Shown here: positions 1 to 7,871 of the stretch, in pieces | How the letters are laid out: each line of letters opens with the position of its first letter | Position numbering within the stretch: the stretch's first letter is position 1 | Assembly (NCBI GenBank): GCA_044370695.1 | Contig: JBILVB010000056.1 | Coordinates: 1-20,382 of the forward strand | Length of the DNA: 20,382 nt | From: JBEIFW01 sp044370695 | GTDB taxonomy: Bacteria; Actinomycetota; Acidimicrobiia; Acidimicrobiales; Ilumatobacteraceae | Direction: 5' to 3' | Notes under the pieces: model-generated | The model's input: only the letters and a program-made list of their open reading frames with translations | Told to the model about the DNA's origin: nothing | The model's database searches: none | Program-made: the position numbers and the translations under genes

Positions 1-2
1 GC

Positions 3-875
3 AAGTCGGTGTTCTGCGGCGTGGGCGAGCGCACCCGCGAGGGGAACGACCTCTACCTCGAGATGCAGGAGTCCGGCGTCATCGACAAGGTGGCGCTCAT
101 CTACGGGCAGATGAACGAGCCGCCGGGGGCGCGCATGCGCGTGGGGCTCAGCGGCCTCACCGTGGCCGAGTACTTCCGCGACATGGAGAACGCGGACGTG
201 CTGGTGTTCATCGACAACATCTTCCGCTTCACCCAGGCCGGCTCCGAGGTCTCCGCGCTCCTCGGGCGCATGCCCAGCGCCGTGGGGTACCAGCCCACGC
301 TGGCCACCGAGATGGGCGAGCTGCAGGAGCGCATCACCTCCACCCGCAACGGGTCGATCACGTCGGTGCAGGCCATCTACGTCCCCGCCGACGACCTCAC
401 CGACCCCGCGCCTGCCACGGCGTTCGCGCACCTCGACGCCACGGTCGTGCTCAACCGCAAGATCACCGAGCTCGGCATCTACCCCGCCGTCGACCCGCTC
501 GACTCCACGTCGCGCATCCTCGACGCCGCGGTCATCGGCGACCGGCATTACATCGCCGCCACGACCACGCAGCGCATCCTGCAGCGCTACAAGGAGCTCC
601 AGGACATCATCGCCATCCTCGGCATGGACGAGCTCTCCGAGGAGGACAAGCAGGTCGTCGGCCGCGCCCGGCGCCTGCAGCGGTTCATGTCGCAGCCCTT
701 CCACGTGGCCGAGCAGTTCACCGGCATCGCCGGCAAGTACGTGAAGCTCGAGGAGACGATCAGCTCCTTCGAGCGGATCTGCGCCGGCGAGTTCGACCAC
801 CTCCCCGAGCAGGCGTTCTTCATGGCCGGCGGGGTGGAGGACGTGGTCGCCAACGCGAAGAAGCTCCAGGGCTGA
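3..875 (+). CDS. atpD: F1F0 ATP synthase subunit beta, 5'-truncated by window edge
   Basis: Catalytic beta subunit of the F1 head, which makes ATP from ADP and phosphate at the cytoplasmic face of the membrane. The open frame enters at base 3, so the N-terminal barrel and the P-loop lie outside the window and 290 residues of the usual ~470 remain. Visible hallmarks are GERTREGNDLY, the Walker B stretch VLVFIDNIFRFTQAGSEVS, the alpha/beta signature PAVDPLDSTS, and the DELSEED lever motif that contacts gamma. The methionine at base 9 is only an internal artefact of the truncation. It is followed after two bases by atpC, the usual operon order. The product is certain; the host phylum is inferred from neighbours. 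Confidence 0.98.
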   Translation, partial: KSVFCGVGERTREGNDLYLEMQESGVIDKVALIYGQMNEPPGARMRVGLSGLTVAEYFRDMENADVLVFIDNIFRFTQAGSEVSALLGRMPSAVGYQPTLATEMGELQERITSTRNGSITSVQAIYVPADDLTDPAPATAFAHLDATVVLNRKITELGIYPAVDPLDSTSRILDAAVIGDRHYIAATTTQRILQRYKELQDIIAILGMDELSEEDKQVVGRARRLQRFMSQPFHVAEQFTGIAGKYVKLEETISSFERICAGEFDHLPEQAFFMAGGVEDVVANAKKLQG

Positions 876-877
876 CC

Positions 878-1141
878 GTGCCCCGCGAGCTGGCGGTCTC
901 GGTGATCTCCCCCGAGCGGGTGCTGTTCGAGGGGACGGCGACGGCGGCGGTGGTCCCCGCCTTCGACGGGGAGGTGGGGATCCTCCCGCAGCACGCCCCG
1001 CTGATGACGCTGCTGGGGCGTGGCACCCTGCGCCTCGACACCGGCGCGGGGCCCCGGCGGTTCCGCGTGGGCGGGGGCTTCCTGCAAGTGGTCGACGACC
1101 AGGTGCGGGTGGTGACGGAAGAGGCCGAGGCCATCGGCTGA
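878..1141 (+). CDS. atpC: F1F0 ATP synthase subunit epsilon, short form
   Basis: Central-stalk epsilon subunit that couples the gamma rotor to the c-ring. The GTG start lies two bases after the atpD stop, with an AGGG at the end of atpD as a plausible ribosome site. The 87 residues form the N-terminal beta-sandwich (VSPERVLFEG-like opening, FDGEVGILPQHAPLMTLLG) and end right after the last strand with VTEEAEAIG. The C-terminal helical hairpin, which in longer homologues (~130-140 residues) inhibits ATP hydrolysis, is absent. Short epsilons of this kind exist in several phyla, so this looks like a natural form and not a frameshift. A strong terminator follows. Confidence 0.93.
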   Translation: MPRELAVSVISPERVLFEGTATAAVVPAFDGEVGILPQHAPLMTLLGRGTLRLDTGAGPRRFRVGGGFLQVVDDQVRVVTEEAEAIG

Positions 1142-1150
1142 GCAGGACGG

Positions 1151-1186
1151 CGAGGGGCGCCCGAACGGGCGCCCCTCGCGCATTTT
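1151..1186 (+). terminator. Rho-independent terminator of the atp operon
   Basis: Perfect inverted repeat, CGAGGGGCGCCCG at 1151-1163 against CGGGCGCCCCTCG at 1166-1178. Allowing a GAAC loop this gives a 12-bp GC stem, followed by a short T tract (TTTT at 1183-1186). It starts ten bases after the atpC stop, as expected for the end of the ATP synthase operon. Confidence 0.85.
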
Positions 1187-1282
1187 CCACCGGACGCAAC
1201 GATGTCGGGGCCCGGTGCGTAGGCTGGTCAGGACCGCCGGCGCGAGGCGGCCATCGCCTTCTTCACCCGGTTCACCCCCCGC

Positions 1283-2185
1283 ATGCCGCACCGCGCTGTC
1301 GTGCTCGGCGAGGCGCCCCCCGAGCTGGTCGACCTGCTCGACCGCTGCGCCCCGCCCCTGGATGTCGTGCTGGACCCGCCGGCGCCGGATCGCGAGGCGG
1401 TGCGCCGCGCCCTCGCGGAGCGCCCGCCGATCGCCGTCGTCATGGCCGCCCTGGCCGACGGCCCGGCCTTGCCGCTGCTGCGGGCGCTCCCCGCGGAGGC
1501 ACGCCCCGCCGCCGTGATCATCTGTTCCCCGCGCGAAGGGGACGCCGTGCGGGCCTTCGAGGTGCACGCCACCGACTTCCTGCTGCTCCCGACCTCCGCC
1601 CCGCGGGTGGCGGAGGCGCTCGCGCGCGCCAGGCAGCAGCTGCTGCAGGGGGAGCTGCTTCGCGCCGCCGACGAGTTGCAGCGGTTGCTGGGGGAGGGGG
1701 GGACGCCCCCGGCCTGGCGCGCCGACGACGGGGGCCGGCGCCGGCGACGGGGGGGCGGCGCGGGGTCGGGGACGCTGGTGGCCACGATGCCGCGTCGCGT
1801 GGCGAGCGCCCCGCTCGACGAGGGGGTGCTGGACCTGGCCGCCGAGGGGCAGGCGGTCGCGGGGGCCGGGCATCCGCTGCGCGTGCTCGTGCGGGACGGC
1901 CGTCGCACCCGCTTCGTCCCGCTGGCCGAGGTGGATTGGTTCGAGGCGGACGGCAATTACCTCGTGATTCACGTCGGCGGCGGGACGTTCCGCACCCGCG
2001 GGACGATCGTGGCCGTGGAACAGGCGCTGGATCCGCGCCAGTTCGTCCGGATCCATCGGAGACGGGTGGTGAACATGGACCGGGTGCGTGAGCTGGTGCC
2101 GCTCCCCGGAGGGGATGGCCTCCTGACCCTGGGGGACGGGACCACGTTGCGGCTCTCGCGCACCTTTCGCGCCCGCGTGCGGTAG
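1283..2185 (+). CDS. LytTR-family DNA-binding regulator with degenerate receiver-like domain
   Basis: Probable transcription regulator of 300 residues. Residues ~199-297 form a LytTR DNA-binding domain: the VDWFEADGNYLVIHV opening, then TFRTRGTI, then FVRIHRRRVVNMDRVREL, all typical of the family. Residues ~4-118 have the length and hydrophobic strand pattern of a CheY-like receiver but lack its chemistry: the N-terminal acidic pair reads LGEAPPE, the phospho-acceptor region reads AVVMAALADG with no Asp at the strand end, and the conserved Lys before the final Pro is replaced (FLLLPTS). A Gly/Arg-rich linker (~149-163) separates the domains. No clear Shine-Dalgarno precedes the ATG; the frame is closed upstream by a stop at 1220. 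No histidine kinase gene is adjacent. LytTR assignment is firm; the pseudo-receiver reading is inference. Confidence 0.85.
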   Translation: MPHRAVVLGEAPPELVDLLDRCAPPLDVVLDPPAPDREAVRRALAERPPIAVVMAALADGPALPLLRALPAEARPAAVIICSPREGDAVRAFEVHATDFLLLPTSAPRVAEALARARQQLLQGELLRAADELQRLLGEGGTPPAWRADDGGRRRRRGGGAGSGTLVATMPRRVASAPLDEGVLDLAAEGQAVAGAGHPLRVLVRDGRRTRFVPLAEVDWFEADGNYLVIHVGGGTFRTRGTIVAVEQALDPRQFVRIHRRRVVNMDRVRELVPLPGGDGLLTLGDGTTLRLSRTFRARVR

Positions 2186-2201
2186 CGGCGCCGGCGCCGC
2201 T
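2184..2201. repeat. 18-bp perfect palindrome at the end of the LytTR gene
   Basis: AGCGGCGCCGGCGCCGCT is its own reverse complement and overlaps the TAG stop of the regulator gene. A second hairpin, CCCCGG with CCGGGG, lies at about 2212-2228. Neither has a T tract. They may act as RNA-processing or termination structures, or be chance products of extreme GC content. Confidence 0.4.
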
Positions 2202-2306
2202 CGCAGCGGGGCCCCGGTGGAACCCGGGGGCGCTGGCCACGTACTAGGGGGATGGGCCGGGGACTCGGCCCCGCACCTGTCTCCCTCCTCCCTGCCCGGA
2301 GGCGCC

Positions 2307-3080
2307 ATGCGCCGTGCGCCAATCCCTGAGCCGTCTTCCCGTTGGCCCTCACCCGGGGCCGCGTGCCCACCCACCCGGGGGCGGGGGCACCGTGGCACAC
2401 GGGGCGCCTCCCTGCTGGTGTGGGGGCTGTCGCTCGTGGGCGCGGCCGCCGCACCGTCGGCCGCGCGGGCGCAGGGGCTGGCGGGACCCGCGCTGCAGCG
2501 CCCCACGGTGAGCGAGCGCGAATATGTGGCCGCGCTGGTCGGGGGCGGGGGCACCGCGTTGCTGCTTCAATGGCGGGAGGGGTGGGCCGGCAGTCGCGCG
2601 GGTGGCGCCATCCGCACGCACCTCGTGCTGGAGGGGGGACTGGCCGACACGCCGGGCGGTTCGGCACCGCGCCCCTTTGTGGGGGCCGGGGTGGCGCAGA
2701 CGCTCGTCCGCGCGTCGGCAGACCAACCGCTGGATGCCGTCTGGACCGCGGGGGCGGGGGTGACGTGGGTGGAGGGCGGCCAGCTGGTGCGGGTGCCGGT
2801 GGGGGTGAGCGTGGGCCACACGTTTGCGCTGCGCGATGGGGCGGTGGTCACCCCCTTTGCGCACCCGAGGTTGCAGGGCGAGTCGCTCTCGTGCGGCGCG
2901 CGCGCCTGCGGCGAGAGTCGCGGCGCCCTGTCCCTGGCCTTCGACCTGGGGGTGGATGCGCAAGTCACCCCCGCGTTCGGCCTGCGGGCCGCGGTGCTCT
3001 TCAGCGGGGGCGGGACGCTCCGCGCGGGAGATCGCGTGGCGATCGGTGCGCATTGGACACCGCCGGGGCTCACCCGCTAA
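2307..3080 (+). CDS. Exported protein, probable outer-membrane beta-barrel, function unknown
   Basis: Not recognised as a named family. The start at 2307 is chosen because GGAGG (2298-2302) lies just upstream; a GTG 30 codons earlier has no such site. The 257-residue product has a long polar N-region (~33 residues, Arg/Pro-rich), a hydrophobic stretch GASLLVWGLSLVGAAAA, and a signal-peptidase site after ARA (about residue 55). The mature part alternates hydrophobic and polar residues (THLVLEGGLAD, PFVGAGVAQTLV, VPVGVSVGHTFALRDG, SLAFDLGVDAQV, FGLRAAVLFSGGG) as in small 8-10 strand outer-membrane barrels. One Cys pair (SCGARACGES) could form a disulfide in a loop. It sits between the LytTR gene and susC, both on the same strand. 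The barrel assignment is inference. Confidence 0.6.
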   Translation: MRRAPIPEPSSRWPSPGAACPPTRGRGHRGTRGASLLVWGLSLVGAAAAPSAARAQGLAGPALQRPTVSEREYVAALVGGGGTALLLQWREGWAGSRAGGAIRTHLVLEGGLADTPGGSAPRPFVGAGVAQTLVRASADQPLDAVWTAGAGVTWVEGGQLVRVPVGVSVGHTFALRDGAVVTPFAHPRLQGESLSCGARACGESRGALSLAFDLGVDAQVTPAFGLRAAVLFSGGGTLRAGDRVAIGAHWTPPGLTR

Positions 3081-3393
3081 GGCGCAGCATCGGAACGGCG
3101 CGGCGCCGGGGACCAGTCGTCCCAGTATGCCGCGGCGGGTGGGACGAATCGTGACGTGACCGTCGCATTGCGGTGGCGGGGGGATTGCTTTCGGTCTTGC
3201 AGGTGGAGAGATAGTAGGGGACTGCGCATCTCGGCCGAGGCCGGTGCGACCGTGCGCCTGCTCCCGTGGACCTCCGGGGCGGGCTCGGTCGCGCCGCTCG
3301 GTGGCATGTGCGGGTCATGGCGGTGCCGCAGGTGGCGCCGCCGTGCGTTTCTCCCTCCCCCGATACCGGCGAGCGAGTCGCCGAGGGCACAGC
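3081..3393 (+). other. 313-base intergenic spacer before susC
   Basis: No coding sequence is convincing here; the frame of susC stays open up to 3244, but a leader peptide appears only from the ATG at 3394. It holds an 8-bp dyad (3117-3147) and a weak promoter-like arrangement, TTGCTT at 3185-3190 and GATAGT at 3210-3215 with a 19-base spacer. This matches a sigma-70 promoter only poorly; promoter rules for the proposed phylum are not well known to me. Confidence 0.4.
3117..3147. repeat. Inverted repeat TCGTCCCA / TGGGACGA
   Basis: Perfect 8-bp arms at 3117-3124 and 3140-3147 separated by 15 bases that contain the self-complementary GCCGCGGC (3129-3136). No T tract follows, so it could be a weak terminator for the upstream gene or an operator for susC. 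Confidence 0.35.
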
Positions 3394-6300
3394 ATGACGA
3401 GATTGATGCGGTGGATGTCCCGGGCGGCCGCGCTCCTGTTCCTGGCGCCGCTGGCGGCGCAGGCGCAGGGGCAGGGCCCCGCGGTGATCACGGGCGCGGT
3501 CAAGAGCGAATTCGGCGACCCGCTGGAGAATGCCAACGTCTACATCGCCGAGCTGGCGGTGTCGGTGGGCACCAACGCCCAGGGACGCTTCACCATCACC
3601 ATCCCGGCGGAGCGGGTGCGCGGGCAGGTGGTGCAGCTGCGGGCGCGGTCGATCGGCTACAAGGCCGACGCCAAGCCGCTGACGGTGCGGGCGGGGGCGC
3701 AGACGGTGGACTTCACGCTGGCCAAGGACATCAACCGCCTGCAGGAAGTGGTGACCACCGGCGTGACCGGCGCCACCGAGGTCAAGAAGCTGGCCTTCTC
3801 CGTGGCGCAGGTGAGCGAGAAGGACATGCCGGTGCCGGGGTCCAACCCGCTGGCGCAGCTGCAGGGGAAGGTGGCCGGGGCCAACATCGTGGCCAACACC
3901 GGGCGGCCCGGCGCGGCGCCGGCGGTGATCCTCCGCGGCCCCCAGTCGATCAACGCCTCGGGGCGCGGGCAGGACCCGCTGTACATCATCGACGGCGTGA
4001 TCTCGCAGGGCGGGCTGCAGGACATCAACCCGCAGGACATCGAGAACATCGAGGTGGTGAAGGGGGCCGCGGCGTCGTCGCTGTACGGCTCGCGCGCCGG
4101 CAACGGCGTCATCCAGATCACCACGCGCTCCGGCAAGAACCAGTCGGAGGGGGTGCGCTTCCGCGCCCAGATGGAATACGGCACGTCGGACATCGAGCGG
4201 GAGTACCGCTACCCGACCACGCACTTCATGCTGATGGACGAGACGGCCACGCGCTTCTGCGCGATCGTCTCGGGGGCGCAGGATTGCGCGCGCACGGTGG
4301 ACCTGTACCAGGAGACCCGCCGCGTGAACGACCAGGGGGGCGACTTCTCCCTCCCGCCCGTGTCGCTGCAGAATGACGCCGGCATCGCCCGCAACCCCGG
4401 GACGCTGACCACGCGGTCGCTGTTCCAGGTCAACCAGTTCCCGAGGGTGTACAACCCCATCCAGCAGCTGGTGACCAACGGCGAGGTCATCAACAGCACG
4501 ATCGACGCCACGGGGAAGGTGGGGCGGACGAACTTCTTCGCCTCCATCAACCAGCTGCGCCAGGAGGGGTCGATCAAGTTCCTCCCCGGGTACACGCGCA
4601 ACTCGATGCGCATCAACGTGGACCAGCAGCTGGGGGGGAACCTCAACTTCTCCTTCCGCTCCAGCTACAGCACGGCCAACGACTACAACTCGGGGGGCGC
4701 GTTCTTCAGCCTCACCCGGCAGCCGGCCAACGCCGAGCTCCTGCAGACCGACAGCAAGGGGCGGCTGTACATCCGCACGGTGGCGCAGCAGCAGGGGGCG
4801 CAGAACAGCAACCCGGCGTACTCCACGCAGAACTTCACCCCGCTCAACCGGATCGACCGGTTCGTGGGGAACTTCACCATGCGGTGGAACCCGCTGTCGT
4901 GGCTGGACGGCGAGTTCAACTTCGGGTATGACAACCGCAACAACTTCCAGGAGACGCAGCAGGACCGCGGCTTCCGGACGACGGCGCTGAGCGCGACCAA
5001 CCTGGGGAACATCAACCGGGACGCCGGGCGCTCCACGTCGCTCAACGCCAGCGGCAACCTGTCGGCCCGCAAGGGGTGGTTCGAGGAGGCGCTCAACACC
5101 CGCGTCACGCTGCGCTACCTGTACGAGGCGCAGGACGCGCGCAGCCAGGCCACCGGCGGCACCAACCTGGCGGTCCCCGGGCTGCGCGACCCCGACGCCG
5201 CCATCCAGAACTTCTTCACCTCCGGCGGCTCCGAGCAGGTGCGGCAGATCGGGTTCTTCACGAACCTCGACGTGGACTACAAGGGGCGCTACATCCTGGG
5301 CGCGCTGGTGCGCCGCGACGGGTCGTCGCTGTTCGGCGCGGCCAACCGCTGGCAGACCTACGGGCGCGGCTCCTTCGCCTGGCGCCTCTCGGACGAGCCG
5401 TGGTTCAACGTGAACCAGGTCTCCGACCTCAAGTTCCGCTACTCCGTGGGGCAGGCCGGCAACCGGCCGATCTTCTCGGCGCAGTACGAGACGTTCACCA
5501 TCGGGACCGGCGGCTCGCTCAACCCCAACACGCTCGGCAACCGCTTCCTGGCCCCCGAGGTCTCCACCGAGACCGAGATGGGGATGGACCTGGAGCTGTT
5601 CGGGCGCTACGGGCTGACGGTGACCAAGGCGCGCAACGTCATCGACAACCAGCTGCTGCAGGTGCCGCCGCCGGCCGCGGCGGGGTTCGCCAGCCAGTGG
5701 AAGAATGCCGGCCAGCTGACCAACGATGTGTGGGAGGTGTCGCTGAACATCCCCATCGTCGCCACGCGCAACGTGGACTACTCGGCCCGCGTGAACTACG
5801 ACCGCACCCGCTCGGTGATCTCGCGGCTGGACGTCCCCGAGTACTTCGTGAGCGCGGCCGGGCAGCAGGGGTCGGAGACGATGTTCAAGATCGTGCAGGG
5901 TGGGCAGATGGGGCAGATCTACGGCCGCAAGTTCGTGAAGGAGTGCGGCCAGCTCCCCGCCAACTTCCAGTCGCGCTGCGGCACCGGGCTGGACTTCCAG
6001 CGCAACAGCGACGGCTTCATCGTGTACGTGGGGCAGGGGAACACGCTGGCCGACGGCATCACGAAGAACCTGTGGATGACGCGCCTCCCGGCGTCGCAGG
6101 CCCCCTGGGGGGGCGGCACCACCGCCGACCCGCTCAACTGGGGCTTCCCCATCCTGGAGCGTGACGCCACCGGCGCCGTGCCGGTGCTGCCGGTGGGCAA
6201 CGCGCTCCCCGACTTCCGCTGGTCGCTGTCGCAGAACTTCCGCTACAAGCGCCTCACCGCCTTCGCGCTGCTGGACGCCACCGTGGGCAAGGACGTGTGG

Positions 6301-6714
6301 AACATCGGGCGCCAGTGGTCGCTGGGCGACTTCATGCACCGCGACACCGACCAGTCGGGGAAGTCGGTCGCCGACGCGCGCCCGCTGGGCTACTACTTCC
6401 GCGCCGTCTCCACCGGCGGCATCGGCGGGCTGTACGACGTGCTGGCGCCCAACAACAACACCGTCGAGGACGCCAGCTTCGTGAAGCTGCGCGAGTTCTC
6501 CATCGGCTACCGCCTGGGCCCCGTGGCCGGGGTCGGCAACTGGAACGTCTCCCTCATCGGGCGCAACCTGCTCACCATCACCAACTACAAGGGGTTCGAC
6601 CCCGAGGTGGGAGCGGGCGGCGGGGCGCTGGGGTCGGGCGTGCTCAACGCCATCGACAACTTCCAGTTCCCCAACCTGCGCCAGTTCACGTTCTCGCTCG
6701 GCACCAGCTTCTGA
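3394..6714 (+). CDS. SusC/RagA-family TonB-dependent outer-membrane transporter
   Basis: Outer-membrane active transporter of 1106 residues; the family imports oligosaccharides, peptides or other large nutrients using TonB energy, normally with a SusD lipoprotein lid. Start at 3394 is preferred over upstream codons because GAGGG (3383-3387) precedes it and the product then begins with a proper signal peptide cut after AAQA (residue ~24). Residues ~31-108 are a carboxypeptidase-regulatory-like domain (ITGAVKSEFGDPLENANVYI), a TonB-box-like LQEVVTTGVT lies near 116-125, and the plug follows with DPLYIIDGVI and the SusC signature DIENIEVVKGAAASSLYG. The remainder is a ~22-strand barrel ending in the terminal-Phe strand FTFSLGTSF. 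Length is normal. Substrate cannot be read from the sequence. No susD follows because the sequence changes origin just downstream. Confidence 0.95.
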   Translation: MTRLMRWMSRAAALLFLAPLAAQAQGQGPAVITGAVKSEFGDPLENANVYIAELAVSVGTNAQGRFTITIPAERVRGQVVQLRARSIGYKADAKPLTVRAGAQTVDFTLAKDINRLQEVVTTGVTGATEVKKLAFSVAQVSEKDMPVPGSNPLAQLQGKVAGANIVANTGRPGAAPAVILRGPQSINASGRGQDPLYIIDGVISQGGLQDINPQDIENIEVVKGAAASSLYGSRAGNGVIQITTRSGKNQSEGVRFRAQMEYGTSDIEREYRYPTTHFMLMDETATRFCAIVSGAQDCARTVDLYQETRRVNDQGGDFSLPPVSLQNDAGIARNPGTLTTRSLFQVNQFPRVYNPIQQLVTNGEVINSTIDATGKVGRTNFFASINQLRQEGSIKFLPGYTRNSMRINVDQQLGGNLNFSFRSSYSTANDYNSGGAFFSLTRQPANAELLQTDSKGRLYIRTVAQQQGAQNSNPAYSTQNFTPLNRIDRFVGNFTMRWNPLSWLDGEFNFGYDNRNNFQETQQDRGFRTTALSATNLGNINRDAGRSTSLNASGNLSARKGWFEEALNTRVTLRYLYEAQDARSQATGGTNLAVPGLRDPDAAIQNFFTSGGSEQVRQIGFFTNLDVDYKGRYILGALVRRDGSSLFGAANRWQTYGRGSFAWRLSDEPWFNVNQVSDLKFRYSVGQAGNRPIFSAQYETFTIGTGGSLNPNTLGNRFLAPEVSTETEMGMDLELFGRYGLTVTKARNVIDNQLLQVPPPAAAGFASQWKNAGQLTNDVWEVSLNIPIVATRNVDYSARVNYDRTRSVISRLDVPEYFVSAAGQQGSETMFKIVQGGQMGQIYGRKFVKECGQLPANFQSRCGTGLDFQRNSDGFIVYVGQGNTLADGITKNLWMTRLPASQAPWGGGTTADPLNWGFPILERDATGAVPVLPVGNALPDFRWSLSQNFRYKRLTAFALLDATVGKDVWNIGRQWSLGDFMHRDTDQSGKSVADARPLGYYFRAVSTGGIGGLYDVLAPNNNTVEDASFVKLREFSIGYRLGPVAGVGNWNVSLIGRNLLTITNYKGFDPEVGAGGGALGSGVLNAIDNFQFPNLRQFTFSLGTSF

Positions 6715-6722
6715 CCCGGTCC

Positions 6723-6747
6723 GGGGGCGCGCGGGGCGGGCGCCCCC
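6723..6747 (+). terminator. Possible hairpin after susC, merging into the C run
   Basis: GGGGGCGC (6723-6730) can pair with GCGCCCCC (6740-6747) around a nine-base loop, starting eight bases after the susC stop. The right arm runs directly into the 16-C tract. There is no T tract, so termination is uncertain; the hairpin may instead explain why an assembly broke here. Confidence 0.4.
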
Positions 6748-6758
6748 CCCCCCCCCCC
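6743..6758. repeat. Homopolymer of 16 C at the proposed chimeric junction
   Basis: Sixteen consecutive C residues are visible, the longest homopolymer in the window. To its left is the 3' flank of an outer-membrane susC gene; to its right, without any spacer, is the interior of an actinobacterial gene read on the other strand. Read on - it would encode five consecutive Gly codons. Confidence 0.95.
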
Positions 6759-7255
6759 GCCGGGATCCGGGTGACGCGGCCGGTCTCCGCCTCGAGGGGC
6801 TCGGCTCCGCCCAGGGGTGGGACGTTCCCGCCGATGCGGATCGTCGGTACCGGTCCCGTCGCCGACGCGGCGGTGTAGGTCGTGCGGGCGGGCTCGTCGA
6901 AGAACGGGTCGTCGGTCTCACCGAGCGGCCGGGCGCTGCCGACACCGTCGCCGAGATCCTCGAAGCCGGTGCCGTCGTCACGGTCGTCGTCCCGCCAGAC
7001 CGGGGGCTGGCCGGCGAACCCGGCCCAGGCGTCGAGCTCGTCGTCGGAACCGTCGTCGAGCAGGACCCGAGGGACCTCACCGGTGGGCGGCTCCGTCCAA
7101 TGGGGCAACGGGCCCGTGTCGTCGGAGAACCGCAGGGGAGGGTCGTCGGACGGCCCGATGATCCGGATCGATTCCGTCGGGTCCCGAGGGCTCGACCGGC
7201 GGTGCTTCGGCTCGTCGGCCGGCTCGCCTCGGTGGCTCCGGTCGTCATCGGCCAT
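6758..7255 (-). CDS. N-terminal part of a probable CdsA-like protein, 3'-truncated at the junction
   Basis: First ~166 residues of a larger protein cut at the C run; beyond it the frame reads into antisense of susC and is not genuine. The start is fixed by AGGAGG seven bases upstream of the ATG at 7255; the ATG at 7261 would leave only one base. What is seen is low-complexity, acidic and proline-rich, with no membrane segment, and short motif-like islands such as SIRIIGPSDDPPLRFS, LPHWTEPPTGEVP, DAWAGF and GETDDPFFDE. The position directly after frr is where actinobacteria carry cdsA (phosphatidate cytidylyltransferase, CDP-diacylglycerol synthesis), and acidimicrobial CdsA proteins have long disordered N-termini as I recall them. 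The membrane catalytic domain is not in the window, so the name rests on synteny. Confidence 0.55.
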
Positions 7256-7262
7256 GGTCATG

Positions 7263-7268
7263 CCTCCT
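7263..7268 (-). promoter_or_regulatory. Ribosome-binding site deciding the cdsA-like start
   Basis: AGGAGG on the - strand, seven bases before the ATG at 7255 but only one base before the ATG at 7261. The spacing selects the second ATG. Confidence 0.75.
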
Positions 7269-7306
7269 GGTACCGGGGGCGAACGCGAGGGCAGTCGGCG
7301 GGACCA

Positions 7307-7864
7307 TCACACCTCCAGCAGCTCGTGCTCCTTGCGGGCGAGCGCCTTGTCGATGTCCTCGACCTGATCGTGCGTGATCTTCTCGAGCTCCTTCTCGGCT
7401 CGCTCGAGGTCGTTCGCGGAGATTGCTGCACTCTTCTCAGCCGCCTCGAGTTGCTTGCGGGTGTCCCGGCGGATGTTGCGGACCGCCACACGGCCGTCCT
7501 CGGCCATGTGCTTCACGATCTTCACGTACTCCTTCCGACGCTCCTCCGTGAGCGGCGGAAAGTTCAACCGGATGATCACGCCGTCGTTCGACGGCGAGAC
7601 GCCGAGATCGCTGTTGCGGATCGCCTTCTCGATGGCGTTCAACGACGATCGGTCGTGCGGCTTGATCACGAGCTGGCGGGCTTCGGGCACCGTGATGCCG
7701 GCCAGCTGCTGCAACGGCACGTCCGAGCCGTAGTACTCGACGAGCAGCTTCTCCACCAGTGCGGGCATCGCGCGGCCGGTGCGGACCGTGGCGAACTGGC
7801 CCTGGGTGTGCTCGACGGCCTTGGCCATCTTCTCCATCGCCTCGAGCAGGTACTCCTCGGTCAC
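7307..7864 (-). CDS. frr: Ribosome recycling factor
   Basis: Splits post-termination 70S ribosomes together with EF-G so that subunits can be reused; cytoplasmic. The 185-residue length is exactly that of the family. The three-helix bundle and insert domain are complete: AMEKMAKAVEHTQGQFATVRTGRA at the N-terminal helix (shown in part), VPLQQLAGITVPEARQLVI, the NDGVIIRLNFPPLTEERRKE segment and the C-terminal helix pair ending KALARKEHELLEV. The start is GTG at 7864. No Shine-Dalgarno is seen; instead a TACGCT box lies seven bases upstream, suggesting its own leaderless transcript besides read-through from pyrH, whose stop is 51 bases upstream. Confidence 0.97.
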   Translation of the reverse strand: MTEEYLLEAMEKMAKAVEHTQGQFATVRTGRAMPALVEKLLVEYYGSDVPLQQLAGITVPEARQLVIKPHDRSSLNAIEKAIRNSDLGVSPSNDGVIIRLNFPPLTEERRKEYVKIVKHMAEDGRVAVRNIRRDTRKQLEAAEKSAAISANDLERAEKELEKITHDQVEDIDKALARKEHELLEV

Positions 7865-7871
7865 GCCGACC

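Noticed and set aside
2217..2306. GTG start 30 codons upstream for the exported barrel protein
   Set aside because: No ribosome site, and it would further lengthen an already long N-region; GGAGG supports 2307.
587..2554. A 655-codon open frame on the - strand over atpD-atpC-LytTR
   Set aside because: Shadow of three recognisable + strand genes; low-complexity product.
3070..7248. A 1392-codon open frame on the - strand across susC and the C run
   Set aside because: It is antisense of susC in GC-rich DNA, has repetitive composition with no domain, and crosses the chimeric junction.
6715..7260. Horizontal transfer of a SusC locus into an actinobacterium
   Set aside because: A transfer would not need to break both flanking gene sets at the same homopolymer, and the protein would have no outer membrane to work in.
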